Below, one piece after another: positions 1-7,236 of a stretch of DNA of 64,000 nt (position 1 is the first letter of the stretch; every line of letters starts with the position of its first letter). Below the pieces are notes generated by a model. It made no database searches, was not told the origin of the DNA, and saw nothing but the letters and a program-made list of their open reading frames with translations. The stretch is from an uncultured Lachnospiraceae bacterium (lineage in GTDB: Bacteria > Bacillota > Clostridia > Lachnospirales > Lachnospiraceae): the NCBI GenBank assembly GCA_910578555.1, contig CAJTPS010000012.1, positions 40,204 through 104,203 on the forward strand, written 5' to 3'. Both the position numbers and the translations under genes were made by a program.

Positions 1-1803
1 GAGGGGCTGGATAAGAGAGCGCTCAGAGCCAGCTTGAACAGCAGCGAATTTAAATACAGGGAGGCGGATTTTGGTTCCTATCCGAAGGGACTCATGTACG
101 GCCTGCAGGTGCTGGAAACGTGGCTTTATGATGATGAGAAGCCTTTTGTGAACGTGGAGCTCTTAGATGTATATAAAGAACTGAAACAGGCGGTTGATAC
201 TTCTTATTATGAAGATCTGATCAGAGAACATCTGTTATGCAATCCGCATAAGAGTATCGTGGTGGTGAGGCCTGTGAAAGGACTGACCGGCATAAGAGAA
301 AAGAAGCTGGCGGAACAGCTGGCGGAGCGCAAGGCCGCTATGAGCGTAGAGGAGATCGAGCGTATCGTCAGGGATACGGGCGCGTTAAAGGCGTATCAGG
401 AAGAGCCGAGCAGACGGGAGGATCTGGAGAAGATTCCGCTGCTGGCCAGGGAAGATATGAAGCGGGAGGCTGCACCTTACTACAATGAGGAAAAGAAAGT
501 TGACGGCACGGTGCTCCTGTATCATGATGTGTTCACCAACGGCATCGGCTATCTGCGGTTTATGTTCGATTTGCGTCAGGTGCCGGAGGAACTGTTCCCT
601 TATGTGGGTATCCTGAAAATGGTACTCGGCCTGGTAAGCACGGAGCACTACAGTTACAGCGAACTGTATAATGAGATCAACCTGCTCACCGGAGGAATCG
701 CGCCGGCGGTCAATACCTATACGGATGCGGAGGATCTGTCGAAATATACGGCGACGCTTGACCTGAAGGTCAAGGTATTGTATGAGAATCTGCCGCAGGC
801 ATTTGCACTGGCGCAGGAGATCCTGACATGCGCCGATTATACGGACAGCAAGAGGCTCTATGAACTGGTGGCGGAAGGGCGTTCGTGCAAGCAGGCGGAT
901 ATGATGGCGGCGGGACATACGCTGGCGGCGGGCAGGGCATTGTCCTATTTGTCGAAACCCGCGATGGTGATGGAGCACATCAACGGCATCCCGTTTTATC
1001 AGCTTCTGGAAGACCTGGAGAAGCATTTCGATGTACGTAAGGAGGAAGTGACGAAGAATCTGCAGCGTGTGATCCGGTATATTTTCCGGCCGGAGAACCT
1101 GTTGGTGGATTATACGGCTGAACAGGAAGGATTAAGAGAAATCGAGCCGCTGATCGTGCAGCTTAAGAGCAGTCTCTATCAGGAAACGGTAGAGGCGGCA
1201 GGGTATGACCCGGAGCCTGTAAGAAAGAACGAAGGATTTATGACTTCCGCGCAGATTCAATATGTATGCCGTGCAGGTAATTTTGAGAAGAAGGGACTGC
1301 CTTATCATGGCGCGCTGAAGGTGCTGCGTGTTATGCTTGGTTATGACTATCTCTGGACGCAGGTGCGTGTCAAAGGCGGCGCCTATGGCTGCATGTGCAG
1401 TTTCGGCAGATCCGGAGACAGCTATTTCGTATCCTACAGAGATCCTAATCTGCAGAATACAATTGCAGTCTATGAGAATGCGGCGGATTATATTGCCGGT
1501 TTCGAAGCGGATGAACGGACGATGACGCAGTATATTATCGGCGCGGTGAGCGAGATGGATATGCCGATGACACCGGCGATGAAGGGTACGTATTCCCTTA
1601 CCGGTTATATGACGCATTATCCTTATGAGAAGATTCAGAAGAACAGGGATGAACTTCTGGCGGCGGATGCAGACACGATCCGTGGTTTGTCAGAATATAT
1701 CCGTGCATTTATGGATGCAGACTGTCTGTGCGTGGTCGGCAATGAAGAGAACATTAAGGCAAACGGGGCGTTATTCGGGAAGACAGAGTATTTATTTCAC
1801 TAA
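1..1803 (+). CDS. M16C family zinc metallopeptidase (PreP-like), C-terminal part
   Basis: The reading frame is open from the first base (EGLDKRALRASL...), so the 5' part lies outside the window; a TTG at 34 is not a real start. The roughly 600 visible residues match the C-terminal half of presequence-protease-like M16C peptidases, including the EFKYREADFGSYPKGL segment, the M16C-associated middle region and the late GGAYGCMCSFGRSGDSYFVSYRDPNL motif, the Gly-rich Tyr-containing substrate loop of the second peptidase-like half. The catalytic HxxEH zinc site would be in the missing N-terminal half. The family degrades unfolded peptides in a closed chamber. Family assignment is firm; the bacterial substrate is not known. 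Confidence 0.9.
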   Translation, partial: EGLDKRALRASLNSSEFKYREADFGSYPKGLMYGLQVLETWLYDDEKPFVNVELLDVYKELKQAVDTSYYEDLIREHLLCNPHKSIVVVRPVKGLTGIREKKLAEQLAERKAAMSVEEIERIVRDTGALKAYQEEPSRREDLEKIPLLAREDMKREAAPYYNEEKKVDGTVLLYHDVFTNGIGYLRFMFDLRQVPEELFPYVGILKMVLGLVSTEHYSYSELYNEINLLTGGIAPAVNTYTDAEDLSKYTATLDLKVKVLYENLPQAFALAQEILTCADYTDSKRLYELVAEGRSCKQADMMAAGHTLAAGRALSYLSKPAMVMEHINGIPFYQLLEDLEKHFDVRKEEVTKNLQRVIRYIFRPENLLVDYTAEQEGLREIEPLIVQLKSSLYQETVEAAGYDPEPVRKNEGFMTSAQIQYVCRAGNFEKKGLPYHGALKVLRVMLGYDYLWTQVRVKGGAYGCMCSFGRSGDSYFVSYRDPNLQNTIAVYENAADYIAGFEADERTMTQYIIGAVSEMDMPMTPAMKGTYSLTGYMTHYPYEKIQKNRDELLAADADTIRGLSEYIRAFMDADCLCVVGNEENIKANGALFGKTEYLFH

Positions 1804-1819
1804 AAAGAATACAATTTAT

Positions 1820-1852
1820 GCAACCTTTTGTTCCCGCGAAAGGTATTATAGA
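1820..1852 (+). repeat. Intergenic element sharing GCAACCTTTTGTT with a second copy at 7.1 kb
   Basis: GCAACCTTTTGTT at 1820-1832 is followed by GAAAGGTATTATAG. The same 13 bases recur at 7124-7136, again followed by GAAAG and GTAT. The AACC core followed about 17 bases later by GTATTAT resembles an ECF-sigma type promoter, which would drive the DUF4349 lipoprotein. The spacing differs in the second copy, so a short dispersed repeat is the alternative. Confidence 0.35.
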
Positions 1853-1964
1853 CAGAAGCAGTTGTCTGCGGGTGCTGCATAAGGGAGTATGACAGCGCCC
1901 ATGGAACGAAGGAGCCGGAGAGTATGCCGTTGCAGGGCGGCAGGAAGCGGGAGGACAGAAAAAT

Positions 1965-3134
1965 ATGAGGAAGTTTATGAAGATGAGATATGCAACGAGG
2001 GTGTTACTGGCAGCAGGCACGCTGGCGGCGGTTCTGACAGGATGCGGCGGAACGAAATCTTACAGTGCCACCGATACGGCAAAGTATGAGGCAAGCGCCG
2101 AGGATGATTATGATGGCGGTTATATGATGAATAGTGCGGCGGGTGCGATGACGGAGGAAGCGGTCGAGCATGGGTATGACGATACAGCGTCGACTCCGCA
2201 AGCAGCTCTGGAAGAAGGAACTGCCGATGTGCCGGGCGATGCGCTGGCAGGCAGGAAACTGATCAAAAATGTCAATATGAATGTGGAGACAGAGGCGTTT
2301 GACGTGCTGGTGCCGAACCTGCAGAACCGGGTTACGGCGCTTGGCGGTTACATAGAGGATATGTCCAGTTACAGCAGGAATGACCACTATTCCTCAGACT
2401 ATATCGGAACCAAATATCTGCGCTGCGCCAATATGACGGCGCGTATTCCGAAGCAGAATCTGGATATTTTTCTGAACGAGGTGGGAGAGCAGTCGAACAT
2501 CGTGAGCCGCTCGGAGAGCGTGACCGATGTGACGCTGCAGTATGTAGATCTGGAGAGCCATAAGAAGGCGCTTACTACGGAACAGAGCAGACTGCTCGAA
2601 CTGATGGAGCAGGCGCAGACGGTCGAAGATATCATTACGATAGAAGGGAGGCTTTCGGAGGTCCGCTACCAGATCGAGAGCATGGAGTCCCAGCTTCGTA
2701 CTTATGATAATAAGATTGATTACAGTACCGTATATCTGTATATTGACGAAGTGGAGCGGTACACGCCTACGGAGGAGGTCACCACAGGTGAGCGCATCAG
2801 GACCGGCTTTATGGACAGCATGAAGGGTGTCGGCAAAGGATTCAGCAATTTCGGGATCTGGTTTGTGATCAATCTGCCGTATCTGATCGTCTGGGCGGTT
2901 ATCATCGTGATCAGTATACTGGTGGTGCGCCTGATTATCAAAAAGGCCGCAAAGCGCAGTGCACAGAAGACAGCAAAAAGAGTCAATCCCTATCAGATGG
3001 TGCAGCAGCCGTATCCGCAGGGAATGGTGGTGCAGCAGGAGACTGGGCAGGGTAATCGACAGCCGGCGGAAAATACGACGGATGCAACAAACAAAAGCGC
3101 GGCACAGCCTGACGGGGCTGATAAAGAAAGCTGA
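1965..3134 (+). CDS. DUF4349 domain lipoprotein
   Basis: This is a 389-residue predicted lipoprotein. The N-terminus has a basic stretch, a hydrophobic core and a lipobox ending LAAVLTGC, followed by an acidic, low-complexity linker. The central DUF4349 region (about 90-270) contains a long helical segment (SHKKALTTEQSRLLELMEQAQTVEDIITIE) likely to form a coiled coil. One membrane helix at about 285-320 is followed by a basic cytoplasmic-type Gln/Pro-rich tail. The start is supported by GGGAGG about ten bases upstream. It is followed by era after 22 bases. DUF4349 proteins are envelope proteins of unknown role, often near ECF sigma systems; a function here cannot be given. Confidence 0.85.
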   Translation: MRKFMKMRYATRVLLAAGTLAAVLTGCGGTKSYSATDTAKYEASAEDDYDGGYMMNSAAGAMTEEAVEHGYDDTASTPQAALEEGTADVPGDALAGRKLIKNVNMNVETEAFDVLVPNLQNRVTALGGYIEDMSSYSRNDHYSSDYIGTKYLRCANMTARIPKQNLDIFLNEVGEQSNIVSRSESVTDVTLQYVDLESHKKALTTEQSRLLELMEQAQTVEDIITIEGRLSEVRYQIESMESQLRTYDNKIDYSTVYLYIDEVERYTPTEEVTTGERIRTGFMDSMKGVGKGFSNFGIWFVINLPYLIVWAVIIVISILVVRLIIKKAAKRSAQKTAKRVNPYQMVQQPYPQGMVVQQETGQGNRQPAENTTDATNKSAAQPDGADKES

Positions 3135-3156
3135 CAGAAAACGGGGAAAGACGACT

Positions 3157-4086
3157 ATGGAGAGTCAACAGAACAGGAAAGAAAAAAATGCAAGCTTTAA
3201 ATCGGGTTTTGCCACTCTGATCGGCAGACCCAATGTGGGGAAATCGACGCTGATGAATGCATTGATCGGCCAGAAGATCGCCATTACTTCTGACAGGCCG
3301 CAGACGACAAGGAATAAGATACAGACCGTGTATACTTCCGGGACGGGGCAGATTGTGTTCCTGGATACACCGGGCATACATAAGGCGAAGAACAAGCTGG
3401 GAAATTATATGGTAGGGGTGGCGGAGCGTACTTTGTCGGAGGTGGATGTGATCCTGTGGCTGGTGGAACCGACGGATTATATCGGCGCGGGAGAACGCCA
3501 TATTATCGAGCAGCTTCAGAAGACAAGAACGCCGGTCATACTTGTTATTAACAAGATCGACACCGTGAGGAGGGAACTCATTCTTACCTTTATCGATGCT
3601 TACCGGAAGCAGCTGGAATTCGCGGAGATCGTTCCGGTGTCCGCTCTGAAGAAGGACGGACTGGATACACTGATCGAATGCATTATGAAATATCTGCCTT
3701 ACGGGGAACCTTTCTATGATGAGGATACGGTGACGGATCAGCCTATGCGGCAGATCGTGGCCGAACTGATTAGAGAGAAGGCGCTTCGGTGTCTGGAAGA
3801 GGAGATTCCACACGGTATCGCGGTCACGATAGAGATGATGAAGTTTAAGAAGCGTATTGTGGATATCGAGGCTACCATTGTCTGTGAACGGGAGTCCCAT
3901 AAGGGGATTATCATCGGGAAACAGGGCAGCATGTTGAAAAAAATCGGTTCCATGGCCCGGCCGGACATAGAAGATCTGGTGGAATGTCAGGTCAATTTAA
4001 AGCTTTGGGTCAAGGTTAAGAAAGACTGGCGGGACAGTGATTATCTGCTGAAAAATTTCGGCTACAATCCGAAAGAAACAGAATAG
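3157..4086 (+). CDS. era: GTPase Era
   Basis: Era is a 309-residue GTPase that binds the 3' end of 16S rRNA and assists 30S subunit maturation. Visible motifs are the P-loop GRPNVGKS (residues 23-30), DTPG (70-73), NKID (132-135) and a C-terminal KH domain with GKQG. The ATG at 3157, preceded by GGGGAAAG, is chosen because the upstream in-frame extension is Arg-rich and overlaps the end of the DUF4349 gene. Length and domain order are standard. The gene precedes yqzL-like and recO, the same order as in Bacillus. Confidence 0.97.
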   Translation: MESQQNRKEKNASFKSGFATLIGRPNVGKSTLMNALIGQKIAITSDRPQTTRNKIQTVYTSGTGQIVFLDTPGIHKAKNKLGNYMVGVAERTLSEVDVILWLVEPTDYIGAGERHIIEQLQKTRTPVILVINKIDTVRRELILTFIDAYRKQLEFAEIVPVSALKKDGLDTLIECIMKYLPYGEPFYDEDTVTDQPMRQIVAELIREKALRCLEEEIPHGIAVTIEMMKFKKRIVDIEATIVCERESHKGIIIGKQGSMLKKIGSMARPDIEDLVECQVNLKLWVKVKKDWRDSDYLLKNFGYNPKETE

Positions 4087-4114
4087 AAAAAGCCGAATCT
4101 GCGAACCCTAAACA

Positions 4115-4153
4115 TTAGTATAGCGAGCTCGGATAAAGAGCCGCTATTCTGAT
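4115..4153 (+). other. Imperfect hairpin between era and the YqzL-like gene
   Basis: ATAGCG-A-GCTC pairs with GAGC-CGCTAT across a seven-base loop: ten pairs with one bulged A. No T-run follows, so it is more likely an RNA processing or stability element than a terminator. Confidence 0.4.
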
Positions 4154-4190
4154 GTATGACGAAATGATAAGAGAGGATTAGGGGCGTAAG

Positions 4191-4361
4191 ATGGATGAAA
4201 CGGATTACTGGGCAAGGTTTATGGCAACCGGGAAAATAGATGACTTTCTGGCATACAGAAACGCGGAAGATGTGCGGACGGACCGCACGGGTAAAGAAAC
4301 GTCAGGAGAACATTCTCATGCAGGAATATACACAGGTTACGGGAATGATTTTAAAGGCTGA
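4191..4361 (+). CDS. yqzL: YqzL-like small protein
   Basis: A 56-codon gene starting at ATG 4191 after GAGGATTAGGGGC. The N-terminal residues YWARFMATGKIDDFLAYRN fit the pattern of the YqzL family (aromatic-rich start, F..TG.I..YL), and the position between era and recO is where yqzL sits in Bacillus. The family is tiny and without known function. The C-terminal half is hydrophilic and unlike YqzL because it overlaps the first 44 bases of recO in another frame, so it may be constrained by recO. The family call rests on pattern and synteny. Confidence 0.65.
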   Translation: MDETDYWARFMATGKIDDFLAYRNAEDVRTDRTGKETSGEHSHAGIYTGYGNDFKG

Positions 4362-4965
4362 GCCGATCGGTGAATATGATAAAAGGATCGTAATGTTGAC
4401 GAAGGAGAAAGGTAAAATTTCGGCGTTTGCGAGGGGAGCGCGCAAGCAGGGCAGCAGGCTTCTCGCGGCGACGAATCCTTTCTCCTTCGGGGAGTTTAAG
4501 CTGTATGCCGGCAGAAGTTCCTATAATATTACGGATGCGGCGATCAGCAATTATTTTGAGGGACTGCGGGAAGATTTTGAGGGTGCATATTACGGGATGT
4601 ACTTTTTGGAGTTGATGGATTATTATACGAGAGAGAACAATGATGAAAGGGAAATGCTGGGGCTGCTGTATCAGTCGCTTCGGGCTCTTTTGCATACGGG
4701 ATTGTCCAATCGTCTGGTCCGTTACATATTCGAAATGAAAGCCATGGTATTAAACGGTGAATTTCCGGGGATTCCAACCGGAAAGACATGGGACAGGTCT
4801 ACCGAGTATGCAGTGGATTATATTGTGCATTCCGGCATTGAGAAGCTGTATACTTTTACCGTGACGCCTGAAGTATTAGCACAGCTTCGGGAGATTGCGG
4901 ACGATTACCGCATGCGATATCTTGACAGAACGTTTAAAAGTCTTGAAATTGTGGATAATCTTTAA
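4318..4965 (+). CDS. recO: DNA repair protein RecO
   Basis: RecO is a recombination mediator that works with RecF/RecR to load RecA on SSB-coated single-stranded DNA. The N-terminal OB-fold (about 1-80) shows TGMILKAEPIGEYDKRIVMLTKEKGKI and FARGARK. The helical remainder has the LMDYYTRENN segment. ATG 4318 with AGGAG nine bases upstream is chosen; an upstream in-frame ATG at 4240 adds unrelated sequence from the YqzL-like gene. At 215 residues it is slightly short for the family (about 240-250), ending soon after the helical domain. Overlap with the upstream small gene suggests translational coupling. Confidence 0.92.
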   Translation: MQEYTQVTGMILKAEPIGEYDKRIVMLTKEKGKISAFARGARKQGSRLLAATNPFSFGEFKLYAGRSSYNITDAAISNYFEGLREDFEGAYYGMYFLELMDYYTRENNDEREMLGLLYQSLRALLHTGLSNRLVRYIFEMKAMVLNGEFPGIPTGKTWDRSTEYAVDYIVHSGIEKLYTFTVTPEVLAQLREIADDYRMRYLDRTFKSLEIVDNL

Positions 4966-5017
4966 TATAATGTAATGCAGTATATCAGCGGATTAGAGTC
5001 GACCGGAGGGGAAATTT

Positions 5018-5653
5018 ATGCGAAGAGGGAGAGCGGTTCTGCTTATTGCGGCAATTGCCTGCGGGCTTGCGGGCTGTGGTCGGAGTAAAATACCGGAAGT
5101 GAGTTCTGTTTCCATCGGTAAGGATGGGGGTATTGTCCAGCAGATCGTGGGCAGTTTTGAACAGGACTATTATGACATGGACAGTCTGGAAGCGCTTGCA
5201 GCGCAGCGGGTGTCGGAGTACTGTGCGGACAGCGGTAAGGACAGTGTCGTGCTCGAAGCTGTCGAGGAGGAGGACAATAGCGTCCTGCTGCAGTTTCGTT
5301 ATGCTGCCGATCAGGATTACCATGATTTTAATCACAGGGAACTGTTCGTCGGAACGCTGGAGGAAGCGGGCAGTCAGGGATACGGATTGGAGGGGATCGC
5401 TTTTATCTCGACGGACGGCAAGCCGATGGAACTGGGATATATGGATGATCATGAGAAGACGAAGATCGTGATCATCGGCACGAAACCTTCGGAGGAGCTG
5501 GTGCTGAATACTTATGGAAAGGTACTCTATATTAACCAGACTGCTACGAGCGATCTGGATGTGGCTTTCGCCGGTAAGAAGGGGGTGCGCATTACACACC
5601 CGTCCACGGAAGAGAACGATGAGAGTGTTTTATCTTATATTGTATTCGAATAA
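5018..5653 (+). CDS. Uncharacterised lipoprotein
   Basis: A 211-residue protein with a basic start, a hydrophobic segment and lipobox LAGC at residues 18-21, so it is probably an outer-leaflet lipoprotein. The rest is acidic and soluble, with no family recognised. A strong GGAGGGG lies eight bases before the ATG. It sits between recO and glyS on the same strand and likely shares the operon. Nothing in the sequence indicates its substrate or partner. Confidence 0.75.
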   Translation: MRRGRAVLLIAAIACGLAGCGRSKIPEVSSVSIGKDGGIVQQIVGSFEQDYYDMDSLEALAAQRVSEYCADSGKDSVVLEAVEEEDNSVLLQFRYAADQDYHDFNHRELFVGTLEEAGSQGYGLEGIAFISTDGKPMELGYMDDHEKTKIVIIGTKPSEELVLNTYGKVLYINQTATSDLDVAFAGKKGVRITHPSTEENDESVLSYIVFE

Positions 5654-5716
5654 TATATCAAATCAAGAATGATAAGATTGAAAATTAAATTTTCAATCGC
5701 GGAAACGGAGGAAATT

Positions 5717-7105
5717 ATGGAAAAGACAATGGAGAAGATCGTGGCGTTATCGAAGGCGAGAGGGTTCGTGTATCCTGGTTCGGAGATTTACGGAGGACTG
5801 GCGAACACATGGGACTTCGGTAACCTGGGTGTGGAACTCAAGAACAATATCAAGAAAGCATGGTGGCAGAAGTTCGTGATGGAAAGCCCCTATAATGTGG
5901 GTGTGGACTGTGCCATCTTAATGAATCCGCAGACATGGGTTGCCAGCGGACATCTGGGCAGCTTCTCCGATCCGCTGATGGATTGTAAGGAATGTCATGA
6001 AAGATTCCGTGCGGATAAGATCATAGAAGACTATGTTGCAGAGCAGGGCATGACGCTCGACAGTTCCGTGGACGGCTGGAGCCAGCAGGAGATGAAAGAC
6101 TTTATCGAGGAACATAACATTCCCTGTCCGACTTGCGGCAAACATAACTTTACGGATATCAGACAGTTCAATCTGATGTTCAAGACCTTCCAGGGCGTCA
6201 CAGAGGACGCGAAGAATACTGTATATCTGCGTCCGGAGACAGCGCAGGGTATTTTTGTCAACTTTAAAAATGTACAGAGAACCTCCCGCAAGAAGATTCC
6301 GTTCGGCATCTGTCAGGTGGGTAAATCTTTCAGAAACGAGATCACACCCGGCAACTTTATCTTCCGCGTGAGAGAGTTCGAACAGATGGAGATGGAGTTC
6401 TTCTGTGAGCCGGATACGGATCTGGAATGGTTTGCATACTGGAAACAGTATTGTATCGACTTCTTAAAGAGTCTGGGAATGAAAGAGGAGGAGATGCGCG
6501 TCCGCGACCACGATCCGGAAGAACTTTCCTTCTACTCCAAGGCAACCACGGATATCGAGTTCCTGTTCCCCTTCGGCTGGGGTGAACTGTGGGGCATAGC
6601 GGACAGAACGAACTATGACCTGACGCAGCATCAGAATACTTCCGGCGAGGATATGTCTTATTTTGACGATACGAAGAATGAGAAATATATTCCTTATGTT
6701 ATTGAGCCGTCGCTGGGTGTGGAGAGACTTTTCCTGGCGGTATTGTGTGGTGCATATGACGAGGAAGAGATCGGTGAGGGAGACGTGCGTACCGTGCTGC
6801 ATTTCCATCCGGCACTGGCACCGGTGAAGATTGGTGTGCTGCCGCTTTCCAAGAAGTTAAATGAGGGCGCGGAGAAGATCTTTACGCAGCTTTCCAAAAA
6901 ATATAACTGTGAGTTTGATGACAGAGGCAATATCGGAAAGAGATACCGCAGACAGGACGAGATCGGCACACCATTCTGTGTTACATATGATTTCGATTCC
7001 GAGACGGACGGCTGTGTGACGGTAAGATTCCGTGATTCCATGGAGCAGGAGCGTATCGCAATCACAGAGCTGGATGCGTATTTTGCGGATAAATTCACGT
7101 TTTGA
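5717..7105 (+). CDS. glyS: Glycyl-tRNA synthetase, single-chain dimeric type
   Basis: This is a class II synthetase of the alpha2 type (462 residues) that charges tRNA-Gly. The N-terminus (ALSKARGFVYPGSEIYGG) and the motif 2 region (GKSFRNEITPGNFIFRVREFEQMEMEFF) are diagnostic, and motif 3 is SLGVERLFLAVL. An anticodon-binding domain follows at about 360-455. The ATG at 5717, after CGGAGG, is preferred over an in-frame ATG at 5669. No T-box leader is present: only 63 bases separate it from the lipoprotein gene. Confidence 0.97.
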   Translation: MEKTMEKIVALSKARGFVYPGSEIYGGLANTWDFGNLGVELKNNIKKAWWQKFVMESPYNVGVDCAILMNPQTWVASGHLGSFSDPLMDCKECHERFRADKIIEDYVAEQGMTLDSSVDGWSQQEMKDFIEEHNIPCPTCGKHNFTDIRQFNLMFKTFQGVTEDAKNTVYLRPETAQGIFVNFKNVQRTSRKKIPFGICQVGKSFRNEITPGNFIFRVREFEQMEMEFFCEPDTDLEWFAYWKQYCIDFLKSLGMKEEEMRVRDHDPEELSFYSKATTDIEFLFPFGWGELWGIADRTNYDLTQHQNTSGEDMSYFDDTKNEKYIPYVIEPSLGVERLFLAVLCGAYDEEEIGEGDVRTVLHFHPALAPVKIGVLPLSKKLNEGAEKIFTQLSKKYNCEFDDRGNIGKRYRRQDEIGTPFCVTYDFDSETDGCVTVRFRDSMEQERIAITELDAYFADKFTF

Positions 7106-7123
7106 TGATATGCTCAGACGAGG

Positions 7124-7155
7124 GCAACCTTTTGTTTCACAGGAAAGTGTATCCT
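7124..7155 (+). repeat. Second intergenic copy of the GCAACCTTTTGTT element
   Basis: The 13-base core at 7124-7136 is identical to 1820-1832 and is again followed by GAAAG and a GTAT box, with two more bases of spacing. It lies in the 131-base gap before alaS and may be an ECF-type promoter or a short dispersed repeat. Confidence 0.35.
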
Positions 7156-7236
7156 ATGAAATAAAAGCCCTTCGGGCAATGATGAGCAGCTGTATGGTAC
7201 AGAGACGACATAAATGAGAAAGGATAGAGAACTACG

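Noticed and set aside
2959..3156. Longer N-terminus for Era
   Set aside because: The extension is Arg-rich, overlaps the DUF4349 gene and lacks a ribosome binding site; ATG 3157 gives the standard Era start.
5654..5716. T-box leader for glyS (also considered before alaS and thrC)
   Set aside because: The gaps are too short or lack a specifier stem and a terminator/antiterminator pair.
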